From contig NZ_BBYR01000051.1 in assembly GCF_001293525.1 (NCBI RefSeq), positions 1-48,545 on the forward strand: a stretch of 48,545 nucleotides of DNA, in the 5' to 3' direction. This document shows, piece after piece, positions 18,108-28,795 of the stretch. The stretch's first letter is position 1, and each line of letters opens with the position of its first letter. This DNA is from Pseudideonella sakaiensis (lineage in GTDB: Bacteria > Pseudomonadota > Gammaproteobacteria > Burkholderiales > Burkholderiaceae_C). Below the pieces are notes generated by a model, which did no database searches, had not been told where the DNA came from, and worked only from the letters and a program-made list of their open reading frames with translations. Position numbers and translations under genes: made by a program.

Positions 18108-18556
18108 GGGTCGGCCACGCCGAGCCCCGCCAGCACCACGGTCTCGCGCGCCTCCATTCGCGCCGCCTCCGCGTCGTCCTCGTGGTCCCAGCCCTGGGCG
18201 TGCAGCGCACCATGCACCAGCAGGTGCGCGTAGTGGTCGGCCAGCGCGAGGCCGAGCTCGGCCGCCTCACGCTCGACCACCGGCGCGCACAGCACCAGGT
18301 CGGCCTGCACCACGGGCTCGTGCGCGTAGTCGAAGGTCAGCACGTTGGTGGCGTAGTCCCTGCCGCGGAAGTCGGCGTTCAGCGCCCGCCCCTCCTCCGC
18401 GCCGACGATGCGCACGACCAGCTCCGCCGGCCGCTCGAGCGCCGCGCGCAGGCACTGCGCGACGCGGGCGCGCGGCAGCGCGTCGCGGTGCGCCCGCAGC
18501 GCGGGGTCGCGTGCGAACTGCAGCGACAGCTGCAGCGCCGGTCGGGCCGCCCTCAC
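18092..18556 (-). CDS. ybeY: Endoribonuclease YbeY (rRNA maturation)
   Basis: Zinc-dependent RNase needed for 16S rRNA 3'-end processing and ribosome quality control. The 154-residue protein has [10 protein letters not shown] and the metal motif [11 protein letters not shown] (His115, His119, His125), an exact H-x3-H-x5-H. The GTG start overlaps the phoH stop (GTGA), the typical phoH-ybeY arrangement. Its last 16 bp are shared with the convergent EamA transporter gene. Confidence 0.96.
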   Translation of the reverse strand: MRAARPALQLSLQFARDPALRAHRDALPRARVAQCLRAALERPAELVVRIVGAEEGRALNADFRGRDYATNVLTFDYAHEPVVQADLVLCAPVVEREAAELGLALADHYAHLLVHGALHAQGWDHEDDAEAARMEARETVVLAGLGVADPYAPR

Positions 18557-19542
18557 CGCTCGTCCGCCCGGGCGGCGTCGTAGGCCTCGACGATGCGCGC
18601 GACCAGCGGGTGGCGCACCACGTCGGCGGCGGTGAAGCGCGTGGTCGAGATGCCGCGCACGCGCCGCAGCACCTGCTCGGCCTCGACCAGGCCGCTGGTC
18701 TCGCCGCGCGGCAGGTCGATCTGGCTGACGTCGCCGGTCACCACGCACTTGCTGCCGAAGCCGATGCGGGTGAGGAACATCTTCATCTGCTCGCGCGTGG
18801 TGTTCTGCGCCTCGTCCAGGATGACGAAGGCGTGGTTCAGCGTGCGGCCGCGCATGAAGGCCAGCGGCGCGACCTCGATCAGGCCCTTCTCGAAGGCCCG
18901 GGTCACCTTGTCCAGCCCCATCAGGTCGTACAACGCGTCGTACAGGGGGCGCAGGTAGGGGTCGACCTTCTGCGCCAGGTCGCCGGGCAGGAAGCCGAGG
19001 CGCTCGCCCGCCTCGACCGCCGGCCGCGTCAGGATGATGCGCTGCACGCTGCTGCGCTCGAGCGCATCGACCGCGCAGGCCACCGCGAGGAAGGTCTTGC
19101 CGGTGCCCGCCGGGCCGATGCCGAAGCTGATGTCGTGCGCGAGGATGCTCGCGAGGTAGCGCTGCTGGTTCGGCGTGCGGCCCGCGAGGTCGCCGCGGCG
19201 CGTGCGCAGCACCGGCGGCCCGTCGGCGGCGGCTGCGCCCGCCTCGGGGCCGGCCTCGGCGCCGCGCCGCGCAGGGCGCGCCGGCCCGGCCGCCGCCTGC
19301 ACCAGCGCCAGCTGGAAGGACTCCGGTGCGATCGGCTGCTGCGCCCGGTCGTACAGCGACTGCAGCAGCGCCACCGCGCGCTCGGCCTGCGGCTTGCCGC
19401 CCTCGACGCGGAAGGACTCGTTGCGGCGCGTGATGGCCACGTCCAGCGCCGCCTCGATGTCGCGCAGGTGCTGGTCGGTCGTGCCGCACAGGTGCGCGAG
19501 GCGGGCGTTGTCGACGGGGATGAAGGCGTGGCGCAGGATCAC
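18553..19542 (-). CDS. phoH: PhoH-like ATPase
   Basis: A 329-residue PhoH-family P-loop ATPase, thought to act in RNA metabolism together with YbeY. Walker A is GPAGTGKT (143-150), Walker B lies in [13 protein letters not shown], and the [18 protein letters not shown] segment follows. An Ala/Gly-rich stretch (about 84-110) separates the N-terminal part from the ATPase domain. The GTG start at 19542 is the one nearest conserved sequence. Overlap with ybeY implies an operon. Confidence 0.95.
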   Translation of the reverse strand: MILRHAFIPVDNARLAHLCGTTDQHLRDIEAALDVAITRRNESFRVEGGKPQAERAVALLQSLYDRAQQPIAPESFQLALVQAAAGPARPARRGAEAGPEAGAAAADGPPVLRTRRGDLAGRTPNQQRYLASILAHDISFGIGPAGTGKTFLAVACAVDALERSSVQRIILTRPAVEAGERLGFLPGDLAQKVDPYLRPLYDALYDLMGLDKVTRAFEKGLIEVAPLAFMRGRTLNHAFVILDEAQNTTREQMKMFLTRIGFGSKCVVTGDVSQIDLPRGETSGLVEAEQVLRRVRGISTTRFTAADVVRHPLVARIVEAYDAARADER

Positions 19543-19638
19543 GGGGGCAGGGCGGGGCAGGAGGGGGCGTGAGGCGCGGATTGTCGCCGCAGCGCCAAGG
19601 CCCCACGCCGCCGGCCGACTCGCGCACAATCGCCGGCC

Positions 19639-21543
19639 ATGTTCCCCTGCCGTGCCGTCCGCGGCCTGCCGGCCGCACGGCCACCGCGATCCCTGCTGGC
19701 GCTGCTCCTGCTGGCGTGGCTGCTGGCGGCAGGGCTGCAGGCCGGCGCCGCCCGGGCGCAGGACGGCGGCACGCCGGCGCGCCGCCTGGCCAGCGCCGAG
19801 GTGCTGCCCGGCCCGCCCGGCAGCGGCGCCGCGGTGCCGGTCGGCCGCGTCGAGCTGCCCGCGCTGGGCCAGCGCCTGCCGCTGGATGCCGAGGGGCGGG
19901 TGCGGCTGCGCCTGCGCTTCGACAAGCCGGAAGACGCCGGGCCGGAGCGCGTGCTGGCGGCGAGCTTCGCCGAGGTCTGCGGCTGGCTCGATGTCTCGCT
20001 GAACGGCCAGCGGCTGCACCGCGAGCAGCCGCCCGCGCCCGGCGCCGCGCCGAACTGCCCGCGCCCGCGGCTGGTGGCGCTGCCGGACGCGCTGCTGCGG
20101 CCGAGCGGCAACGAGCTGGAACTGTGGCTGCGCGGCCCGCCGCCGGGCCACGCGCTGGACCCGCGCCGCGCGGCGGCGCTGTCGGCGCCGCAGCTCGGAC
20201 CGGCCCAGCTGCTCTCGTCCCAGCTGGAGGAAACGCAGGCCGCGACGCGCACCGCGGTGCGCCTGGCACTGGCCGGGGTCGGCATGCTCGGCGCCTTCAT
20301 GCTGCTGCTGACGCTGGCCAATCCACGGGGCCGCCACCTGGCGTGGTTCGGCCTGGCCGCGCTCGGCTGGGCCGCGCTGCTGGCGCCCGCGTGGGTGCCC
20401 TGGCCGCCGCTCGGCGGCACGGCGGGCCAGTGGCTGCGCAGCGTGCTGCCCGCCGCGGTCACCGCGTGCGCCGTGAACTTCCTGCTGCGTTTCGGCGGCT
20501 GGCCGGTGCCGCGGGCCTGGGCGCGGCTGCTGGGCCTGCAGTGCGTGCTCCTGCCGGTCAGCCTGGTGCTGCTGCCCGCCGCGGCGCGGGCGGCCGCCAC
20601 CGGGGCCTGGTGGCTGCTCCTCGGCGCCCAGCTCGCCACCGCGCTCGGCCTCTACGTGGCCGGCCAATGGTCGCGGCGGCGCCACGACGCGCTGACGATG
20701 CTCGGCCTGGTCGGCGTGGGCGTCGCCGGGGGCCTGGTCGAACACGCCGGCCTGCCGCCCGGGCTGCCCTGGCACGGCGTGGTCGCCTGGATCGCCACCT
20801 CGCCCTGGGGCGCGCTGCCGGCGCTCGGCGTCGGCCTGTGGCTGCTGCGCCAGTTCGGCCATGCGCTGGTCGAGGCCGAGGCCAGCCGGGGCTCGCTGGA
20901 AGGCCAGGTCCGGCGGATCACCGCGGAGATCGAACACAACGTGGCGCAGATGGCCGAGCTGCGCGTCGAGCAGATCACCGAGCAGGAGCGCAAACGCATC
21001 GCGGCCGACCTGCACGACGACCTCGGCGCCAAGCTGCTGACCATCGTGCATACCTGCAACAACGAGCGCATCGCCGGGCTGGCGCGCGAGGCGCTGGACG
21101 AGATGCGGCTGTCGGTGCGCGGCCTCAGCGGCCGGCCGATGCGCCTGGCCGACGCGATGGCCGACTGGCGCGCCGAGACGGTGCTGCGCCTCGGCCAGAC
21201 CCACATCGAGGTGCGCTGGGAGAACCCGGCCGAGGACAACGACAAGCTGCTGCCGGCGCGCGCCTTCGTGCAGACCACGCGCATCCTCCGCGAGGCGGTC
21301 AGCAACATCATCAAGCACAGCGGCGCCTCGCGCTGCGAGGTGCGCTGCTACGCCGGCGAGCACGACTACGGCCTGGTCGTCGAGGACAACGGCCGCGGCA
21401 TCCCGGCCGACTTCGACCGCGGCCTCGACCGCGGCCATGGCATGACGACGATGAAGCACCGCGCCAAGCAGCTCAACGGCCAGTGCCTGATCGAATCCGG
21501 CCCGGGGCTCGGCACCGTGATCCGCCTGAGCCTGCCGCTGTGA
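19639..21543 (+). CDS. NarL-type sensor histidine kinase with periplasmic domain
   Basis: A 634-residue sensor. Residues 1-40 are a signal peptide or first membrane segment, 45-200 a periplasmic sensing region with few strong motifs, and 205-405 six to seven membrane segments, resembling 7TM-DISM sensors. After a coiled linker (405-450) comes a HisKA_3 dimerisation helix, [14 protein letters not shown] with His459, and an ATPase domain with [12 protein letters not shown] (551-562) and VEDNGRGIP (581-589). CACAAT (19625-19630) is 8 nt before the ATG. The cognate regulator is the next gene. The signal is unknown. Confidence 0.88.
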   Translation: MFPCRAVRGLPAARPPRSLLALLLLAWLLAAGLQAGAARAQDGGTPARRLASAEVLPGPPGSGAAVPVGRVELPALGQRLPLDAEGRVRLRLRFDKPEDAGPERVLAASFAEVCGWLDVSLNGQRLHREQPPAPGAAPNCPRPRLVALPDALLRPSGNELELWLRGPPPGHALDPRRAAALSAPQLGPAQLLSSQLEETQAATRTAVRLALAGVGMLGAFMLLLTLANPRGRHLAWFGLAALGWAALLAPAWVPWPPLGGTAGQWLRSVLPAAVTACAVNFLLRFGGWPVPRAWARLLGLQCVLLPVSLVLLPAAARAAATGAWWLLLGAQLATALGLYVAGQWSRRRHDALTMLGLVGVGVAGGLVEHAGLPPGLPWHGVVAWIATSPWGALPALGVGLWLLRQFGHALVEAEASRGSLEGQVRRITAEIEHNVAQMAELRVEQITEQERKRIAADLHDDLGAKLLTIVHTCNNERIAGLAREALDEMRLSVRGLSGRPMRLADAMADWRAETVLRLGQTHIEVRWENPAEDNDKLLPARAFVQTTRILREAVSNIIKHSGASRCEVRCYAGEHDYGLVVEDNGRGIPADFDRGLDRGHGMTTMKHRAKQLNGQCLIESGPGLGTVIRLSLPL

Positions 21544-21655
21544 CCGGTGCCGCGCCGGGCCGTGCGCCGGCCATGGCCGACCCGATCACGCCGGTATCGC
21601 CCGCACGGCGCCGCGCGCTTGTTAGGATCGGGCGACGTCCCCTGGAGGCCGCGAC

Positions 21656-22321
21656 TTGACGCCGACCATCACCAACATCCTGCTGCTGGAGGATCTGCCC
21701 GAGATCCGGGCCTGGCTGCGGCAACTGGTCGTGCAGGTCTTCCCGCGCGCGATGATCGCCGAGGCGGCCCGCGTGAAGGAGGCGATCCAGCTGACCGATG
21801 CGCTGAAGTTCGACCTCGCGCTGATCGACCTGGGCCTGCCCGACGGCTCGGGCGTCGACGTGGTGGCGACGCTGCGCGAGAAGCAGCCGGACACCCAGTC
21901 CGTGGTCGTCACCATCCACGACGACGACGAGCACCTCTTCCCGGCCCTGCAGGCCGGCGCCTTCGGCTACATCCTGAAGGAGCAGCCGCGCGAGCAGATC
22001 GCCGAGCAGCTCAAGCGCATGAGCCAGGGCGAGCCCCCGCTGTCGCCGTCGATCGCGCGGCGCGTGATCTCCTACTTCGCGGCCCAGAACCAGCCGCGCG
22101 AGCCCGCGCTGAACCTGCCCCACGTGGCCCTCACCGACCGCGAGAACGAGGTGCTGCTGCGCGTGGCCAAGGGCTTCACGCTGCCGGAGATCGGCGTGCA
22201 GCTCGGCCTGTCGCGTCACACCATCGCGGACTACGTGAAGCAGATCTACCGCAAGCTGAACGTCAGCTCGCGCGCCGAGGCGGCGCTGGAGGCGCAGCGG
22301 CTCGGGCTGTTCAAGCGCTGA
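21656..22321 (+). CDS. LuxR/NarL-family response regulator
   Basis: A 221-residue two-domain regulator. The receiver carries Asp58 in FDLALIDLGLPDGSG and the conserved Lys in GYILKEQP. The C-terminal LuxR-type helix-turn-helix starts at LTDRENEVL and includes LSRHTIADYVKQIYRKLNVSSR. It is the likely partner of the sensor kinase 112 bp upstream. The start is TTG at 21656, supported by GGAGG about 9 nt upstream; TAGGAT (21623-21628) could give it its own promoter. Confidence 0.93.
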   Translation: MTPTITNILLLEDLPEIRAWLRQLVVQVFPRAMIAEAARVKEAIQLTDALKFDLALIDLGLPDGSGVDVVATLREKQPDTQSVVVTIHDDDEHLFPALQAGAFGYILKEQPREQIAEQLKRMSQGEPPLSPSIARRVISYFAAQNQPREPALNLPHVALTDRENEVLLRVAKGFTLPEIGVQLGLSRHTIADYVKQIYRKLNVSSRAEAALEAQRLGLFKR

Positions 22322-22352
22322 GGCCGCGGGCGGCCGGCGCCGGCCACGCGCG

Positions 22353-22925
22353 CTACTTGTTCAGGGCCTTCAGCGCCAGCTTGATGCCTTCGGCCACCGC
22401 CACATCCGGCGGCAGGGACTTCAGCGCGGCCGCCGCCTCGCGGTCGTTGTAGCCGAGCGCGACCAGGGCCTGCAGGATGTCCGACTGCGCCGGGCTGCTG
22501 GCCTGCGCCGGCGCCACCAGCGCATCGCCGAGCTTGCCCTTGAGCTCCAGCAGCAGCCGTTCGGCCGTCTTCTTGCCGATGCCCGGCACCTTCACCAGCC
22601 GGCCGGTCTCCTGCAGGCCGACCGCCTGCGCGAGGTCGTTCACGCTCAGCCCCGACAGGATGGCCAGCGCGGTGCGCGGCCCGATGCCGCTGATGCGGAT
22701 CAGCAGCCGGAAGGTGGCGCGCTCGGCGGCGGTCAGGAAGCCGAACAGCACGTGGGCATCCTCGCGCACGATCAGGTGGGTCAGCAGCGTGACGCGCTCG
22801 CCCAGCGCCGGCAGGTGGTAGAAGCTGCTCATCGGCACGTCCAGCTCGTAGCCGACGCCGTTGACGTCGACGAGCACCTGCGGCGGGGTCTTTTCGGCCA
22901 GCAGGCCGCTGAGGCGTCCGATCAT
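22353..22925 (-). CDS. ruvA: Holliday junction branch migration protein RuvA
   Basis: Binds four-way junctions and loads RuvB. The 190-residue protein starts MIGRLSG, contains the GVGYELDVP barrel strand and two helix-hairpin-helix motifs ([15 protein letters not shown] and [16 protein letters not shown]), and ends with the RuvB-contacting domain ([16 protein letters not shown]). It is transcribed away from ruvB, not ahead of it as in the classic ruvAB operon. GATAAT (22932-22937) ends 6 nt before the ATG. Confidence 0.97.
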   Translation of the reverse strand: MIGRLSGLLAEKTPPQVLVDVNGVGYELDVPMSSFYHLPALGERVTLLTHLIVREDAHVLFGFLTAAERATFRLLIRISGIGPRTALAILSGLSVNDLAQAVGLQETGRLVKVPGIGKKTAERLLLELKGKLGDALVAPAQASSPAQSDILQALVALGYNDREAAAALKSLPPDVAVAEGIKLALKALNK

Positions 22926-22978
22926 CGGCGGATTATCGGGCGGCGCCGCGCCGCGCACGCGGCTGCCGATAATGCGGC

Positions 22979-24037
<1,059 letters not shown>

Positions 24038-24064
24038 GCGCCCGCGTCGCCGGCGCAGCCGCGC

Positions 24065-26371
24065 TCAGCCGCCGAAGGAGAGCTGGCCCTGGGCGGTCAG
24101 CGTGCGCTGGCCCAGCCAGGCCGCCGGCCGCCGCCCGGCCGACTGCTCGTGCAGCAGCTGCAGGAAGTCGGCCGCGCGCATCGGCGGGTGGAACAGGAAG
24201 CCCTGCATCCGCGTGCAGCCCGCCTGCTCCAGGTACTGCGACTGGTCGGGCGTCTCGACGCCCTCGGCCACCAGGTTCATGCCCAGGCCGCTGGCCATCG
24301 CGATGATCGCCAGCACCACCGGGCAATGGCCGTTGACGTGCTGGATCTCGCGCACGAAGGACTGGTCGATCTTCACGGTGCGCACCGGGAAGCGGTGCAG
24401 GTAGGCGAGCGAGGAATAGCCGGTGCCGAAGTCGTCGATCGCCACGCTGACGCCGAGCCGGCACAGGCCGTTGAGCTGCTCGATCACGTACTGCGGGTTG
24501 CGGATGCTGATGTTCTCGGTGATCTCCACCTCGATGCGGCTCATCCGGAAGCCCCAGTGCGCCTGCGCGCGGGTCAGCTTCTGCACGAACTCGCCGCGCT
24601 CCAGGTACTGCGGCGACAGGTTCAGCGCCAGCACCACGTCGTCGGCGCCGACGGCGCTCCAGCTCGCCAGGTCGCGGCAGACGGTCTGCAGCATCCAGTC
24701 GCTGATCGGCAGGATCAGGCCGCCTTCCTCCGCGAAGGGCAGGAACTCGCCGGCCGTCAGCAGGCCGCGCTGCGGGTGGTTCCAGCGCATCAGGCCCTCG
24801 GCGCCGACGATGCGTCCGGTGCGCACGTCGACCTGCGGCTGGTAGTACATCTCCAGCTCGCCCTGGTCCAGCGCCTGGCGCAGCCCCTTGCCGAGCGACA
24901 GCTTCTCGTGCGAGGCGTCCAGCATGTCCGGGTGGAAGAAGCAGTGGCCGTTCTTGCCGTCGCCCTTGACGCGGTACATCGCGATGTCGGCATGCGCCAG
25001 CAGCTGGTCGATGGTCTGGCCGTCCGCCGGGAACACCGCGATGCCGATGCTGGCCGAGATCAGCACCTCCTGGTCGCCGAGCGTGAACGGCAGCTGCAGG
25101 CACTCGAGGCATTTGCGCGCCACCACCGCGGCGTCCTCGCGGCTGCCCAGCCGCGGCAGCATGATCACGAACTCGTCGCCGCCCAGCCGGGCCAGCGTGT
25201 CGCCGCGCCGCAGGCTGTCCTTCAGCCGCCCGGCGGCCTGCTTCAGCAGGTCGTCGCCGCGCATGTGGCCGAGCGTGTCGTTGACCAGCTTGAAGCGGTC
25301 CAGGTCGATGAACATCACCGCCAGCTCGGTGCCGCTGCGCATCGCCTGCAGCATCGCCACGTCCAGCCGGTCGCGGAACAGGATGCGGTTCGGCAGGTCC
25401 GTCAGCACGTCGTGGTAGGCCTGGTAGGAGATCGTCTCCTCGGCCCGCTTGCGCTCGGTGATGTCGCGCGCCACGCCATAGGTGCCGCTGTAGACCGGCG
25501 CCGCCTGGGCGTCGTTGGCGGCGCCGTCGGCGCCACCCAGCCCGGCGTACATGCCGATCGAGTTGAACAGCAGCGTCGGCACGCCGGCCGCGCCGCCCGC
25601 GCCGGGGCGGCGCCCCGCCGGCGGGCGCATGCGCAGCTCCACGTTGCGCGACGCGCGCTCGCCGCAGCGCCGCTCGTTGAACACGTGGAAGGCGCGGTCG
25701 CGGTCCTCCTCGTGCACCAGCGCCGAGAAGTGCTGGCCGATCAGGCTGTGGCGATCCACCCCGAGCAGGCTCTCGAAGCGGTCGTTGACGAAGGTGAAGC
25801 AGCCCTGCGGGTCGAGCGTGTAGATCACGTCCGGCGAACTGTCCACCAGGTGCCGGTACAGCCGCTCCGAGTGCTCCAGCCGCGCCGCCATGCGGCGGTT
25901 CTCGGCCAGCAGCCGGCGCCGCTGCAAGGTGTGGTCGATGCTCTTCAGCAGCTCCGGCATCGCATAGGGCTTGCGCACGTAGTCGTCGGCGCCGCGCTTG
26001 AGCGCGCCGATCGGCGCATTGATGTCCGACTCGCCGCTGACGACGATGACGCCCACGTCCTGCCCGCGCTGGTTGATGTGGTCCATCACCGCGTGCCCGC
26101 CCAGGTCGGGCAGGCGCAGGTCGAGCAGCACCAGGTCGAAGCCGCCTTCGTCGAGCTGGCGCATCGCCGCGCGTGCATCGCCGGCCACCGCCACCGCGTG
26201 CCCGCGCGCGGCCAGCAGCTCGGCCAGGCTGGTGCGCAGCCGCGGCTCGTCGTCGACGACCAGCAGGCGTGCCGGCGGCCAGGGGCCGTCGGCCACCGCG
26301 CCGGAGGCGACCGGGTCGAGGCGGATCCGGCGGTCCGGCGCGGCGGGATCGGGCATGGGCAGGACGCTCAT
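24065..26371 (-). CDS. Response regulator with PAS, GGDEF and EAL domains
   Basis: A 768-residue c-di-GMP signalling protein. Domain order: receiver (about 35-150, Asp84 in VLLDLRLPD), PAS (about 170-305), GGDEF (about 315-480) and EAL (about 490-750). The diguanylate cyclase motif RLGGDEF is intact (GGDEF 397-401), and RRGD (388-391) is the inhibitory I-site. The EAL signature reads EGL (525-527), followed by [17 protein letters not shown] and AEGVET remain, so phosphodiesterase activity is possible but altered. The start overlaps the upstream kinase stop (ATGA), so the two are probably a coupled kinase-regulator pair. Confidence 0.92.
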   Translation of the reverse strand: MSVLPMPDPAAPDRRIRLDPVASGAVADGPWPPARLLVVDDEPRLRTSLAELLAARGHAVAVAGDARAAMRQLDEGGFDLVLLDLRLPDLGGHAVMDHINQRGQDVGVIVVSGESDINAPIGALKRGADDYVRKPYAMPELLKSIDHTLQRRRLLAENRRMAARLEHSERLYRHLVDSSPDVIYTLDPQGCFTFVNDRFESLLGVDRHSLIGQHFSALVHEEDRDRAFHVFNERRCGERASRNVELRMRPPAGRRPGAGGAAGVPTLLFNSIGMYAGLGGADGAANDAQAAPVYSGTYGVARDITERKRAEETISYQAYHDVLTDLPNRILFRDRLDVAMLQAMRSGTELAVMFIDLDRFKLVNDTLGHMRGDDLLKQAAGRLKDSLRRGDTLARLGGDEFVIMLPRLGSREDAAVVARKCLECLQLPFTLGDQEVLISASIGIAVFPADGQTIDQLLAHADIAMYRVKGDGKNGHCFFHPDMLDASHEKLSLGKGLRQALDQGELEMYYQPQVDVRTGRIVGAEGLMRWNHPQRGLLTAGEFLPFAEEGGLILPISDWMLQTVCRDLASWSAVGADDVVLALNLSPQYLERGEFVQKLTRAQAHWGFRMSRIEVEITENISIRNPQYVIEQLNGLCRLGVSVAIDDFGTGYSSLAYLHRFPVRTVKIDQSFVREIQHVNGHCPVVLAIIAMASGLGMNLVAEGVETPDQSQYLEQAGCTRMQGFLFHPPMRAADFLQLLHEQSAGRRPAAWLGQRTLTAQGQLSFGG

Positions 26372-28590
26372 GGTTCGGAAGCCGGCGCGGCCGGATCGGC
26401 CGCGCGGTGCGGCAGGAAGACATCCACGCAGGTGCCACCCACGCCGCTGCGGCACTGCACCCAGCCGCCGAGGCCGTGCACCAGTCCCTGCACGATCGCC
26501 AGGCCGCGGCCGCGGCCGGCACGCCCGGCCTCGCCGGCCGTCGGCGCCGTGAAGAGCCCGGCGAGGGTCTCGGGCGCCATGCCGGGCCCGTTGTCGCGCA
26601 CGCTGATCTCGACCATCAGCCGGCCATCGCGGTTGACCAGCCCGTTGTGCGCGACCACCACGCGGCCGGTGCCGGCCTCGATTGCACCGAGCGCCTCGAC
26701 CGCGTTCTTCACCAGGTTGACGAGGATCTGCCGCAGCGCGTCGCGCCCGGCCAGCACCTGCGCGCCGCCGGGGTGCGGGTGGTCGACGATGTCGACCGCC
26801 GCCGCGCCGGCCAGGCCGCCGCCGGACTGGCGGAACAGCCGCACCACGTCGGTGATCGCCGCATTCACGTCGACCGCCTGCGGCGGCGCGCCGGCCGGCT
26901 CCGCCAGCGCGCGCACCAGCCGGCCCACGCGCGCCACCTCCTGCTGCAGCACGCCGATGTCCTGGCCGATGGAGGCATCGCGCCCGCCGGCGGCCAGCTT
27001 GACGTCGAGCAGGCTGAGGTAGTTCTGGATGATCGACAGCGGGTTGTTGACCTCGTGCGCGAGGTCGCGCAGCCCCAGCGCATGGCGTGCCACCAGCTCG
27101 GCACGCTCGCGCTCGCCGACGGCCTGCAGCGCCTGCGCGCGCGTGCGCAGCGCCTGGGCCTGCACCAGGAAGGCGGCCAGCAGCTCGCGGCGCAGGCGCA
27201 GGTGGGCCATCAGCGCGGCGTCGCCGACGCAGACCAGTGCCGCCGGCGGCCGGCGCTCGCCGCGCGCGTCACCGGCCGGCAGCGGCAGCAGCACCAGCTG
27301 GTCGGTCGCGAGCAGGCGCAACAGCTGGTCCTCGGCGATCTCCAGCGGGGTCGCCGCGTCGCGCGCGAGGAAGACCGGCTGGCGCGCGGCCAGCCCGTCG
27401 CCGACGCGCGTGCCCGGCTGCGTCGGCAGCGAGAACTCGGTCCACTGCATCGGCAGCGCGGCGGCGATCTCGGCGGCCGACGTGGCACCCAGCCAGCGCA
27501 GACCGCGGCCCGACGCGTCGGGCAGCATCACGACCACCTCGCCGAACTGGAACACGATGCGCGCGGCGTCCGCCAGCCGCTGCAGCAGCGCCGACTCGTC
27601 CCCGGCCAGCGGCAGGTCGTTCAGCACGGTGGCCGCCACCATCATCGGCGAGAGGGCCACACGCAGGCGCTCGGCCGCCGCATCGGCCGACAGGCGCGCG
27701 AGCCGCGCCGAGCCGGCATCGCCCTCGGCGGGCCACTCGATGCCGAGCGACCGGGCCGCCGCATCCAGCTGCTGGCGGGCCATGCGCACCACGCCACCGA
27801 GCGCGGCCGGGTCGATGCCGAGCGCGGCGGCGGCGTCGGCCAGCGCGCCCAGCGGCGCGTCCTCGGCGCCCGGTGCCGCGGCATGCTCGGCGACGCGGTG
27901 GGCCAGCGCGACGATGCGCAGCAGCGGGTGCAGCGCCGCGAGCCGCGCCACCGGCTCGTGGTGGTAGCGCACGCTGTCGGCCAGGCTGCCGTCGAGCCGC
28001 CAGCGCTCGACCAGCCAGGCCCCGGCCTCGGCATGGCTGACGCGCCACAGCCGCTGCTCGAGCTGGCACAGGCCGGCATCGTCTTCGGTCGCGAAAGCCG
28101 TCGCGTAGTCCTGCGGGGCGGCGGCGAGCAGGCCCAGGCGGCCGATGTCGTGCAGCAGACCGGCCAGGTAAGCCTCGTCCTCGCGCGGGTAGTCCCACAG
28201 GCGGGCGAGCTGGCGCGCGGCGGATGCGGCCAGCAGCGCGTGCTGCCAGAACGGGCGCAGGTCCGTGTCGCGCAGCGCCGGCAGGCCGTAGAAGGCCTGG
28301 AACACCGACTGGCTGATCACCAGCGTCTTCACCGTCTCGGTGCCGAGCACCGCCAGCGCGCGTTCGACGCTGCCCACCGGGCCGCGGTGGCGGTATGCGG
28401 CGCTGTTGGCGACGGCCATCAGCTTGGTCGCCATCGCGGCATCGCGGGAGATCAGTTCCGCGAATTCGCTCAGTTGCGCATCGTCGCGCCGGTACAGTTC
28501 CAGCAGATTGAGCAGAATCTCCGGAAGGGCCGGCAAGCGAACGGCGCCCAGGCGCAGGCGTGCGTCGATGTCGGCTCGGGGAGGGATCAA
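26368..28590 (-). CDS. HDOD domain / histidine kinase fusion
   Basis: About 740 residues. An HDOD domain spans 10-240 (LGAVRLPALPEIL, AVANSAAYRHRG, LLHDIGRLG with His147-Asp148). A GAF-like region follows at about 330-460, then a kinase core with LAHEVNNPLSIIQNYL (His512), an N-box (VNLVKNAVEALG), DNGPGM and GRGLAIV. It is cytoplasmic, with no membrane segments. It is translationally coupled (ATGA) to the REC-PAS-GGDEF-EAL gene, its likely phosphorylation target. The start is uncertain: TTG at 28588-28590 is chosen because the in-frame sequence further upstream, up to a GTG at 28746, has poor third-position GC. The 205 bp from 28591 to 28795 shows no other gene. Confidence 0.85.
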   Translation of the reverse strand: MIPPRADIDARLRLGAVRLPALPEILLNLLELYRRDDAQLSEFAELISRDAAMATKLMAVANSAAYRHRGPVGSVERALAVLGTETVKTLVISQSVFQAFYGLPALRDTDLRPFWQHALLAASAARQLARLWDYPREDEAYLAGLLHDIGRLGLLAAAPQDYATAFATEDDAGLCQLEQRLWRVSHAEAGAWLVERWRLDGSLADSVRYHHEPVARLAALHPLLRIVALAHRVAEHAAAPGAEDAPLGALADAAAALGIDPAALGGVVRMARQQLDAAARSLGIEWPAEGDAGSARLARLSADAAAERLRVALSPMMVAATVLNDLPLAGDESALLQRLADAARIVFQFGEVVVMLPDASGRGLRWLGATSAAEIAAALPMQWTEFSLPTQPGTRVGDGLAARQPVFLARDAATPLEIAEDQLLRLLATDQLVLLPLPAGDARGERRPPAALVCVGDAALMAHLRLRRELLAAFLVQAQALRTRAQALQAVGERERAELVARHALGLRDLAHEVNNPLSIIQNYLSLLDVKLAAGGRDASIGQDIGVLQQEVARVGRLVRALAEPAGAPPQAVDVNAAITDVVRLFRQSGGGLAGAAAVDIVDHPHPGGAQVLAGRDALRQILVNLVKNAVEALGAIEAGTGRVVVAHNGLVNRDGRLMVEISVRDNGPGMAPETLAGLFTAPTAGEAGRAGRGRGLAIVQGLVHGLGGWVQCRSGVGGTCVDVFLPHRAADPAAPASEP

Positions 28591-28795
28591 TCTGGGCTGC
28601 CGGTGGACTGCGTGGGTGAGAGCAAGGCGCGTGCTCGGACGCCGGAGAGGACGGCACTCGATCCCCGTCGGCCGATGCGCCACCGCACCCGGGACGGGGT
28701 GCTTGCGCGAGGCGCCGATGGTACAAAGAACCGTGTGAAAGTGCACACCTTCGGCGCTGCCTGGTGACGAATGTCGTGGCGCCGCAGCGGCCGGC

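Noticed and set aside
19181-19300. Possible frameshift in phoH at the Ala/Gly-rich stretch
   Set aside because: The reading frame is continuous through both conserved halves; the stretch is a variable linker.
28591-28746. 52-codon N-terminal extension of the HDOD kinase from a GTG at 28746
   Set aside because: Third-position GC is much lower than in the rest of the gene and the peptide has no domain-like features; it also contains probable promoter sequence.
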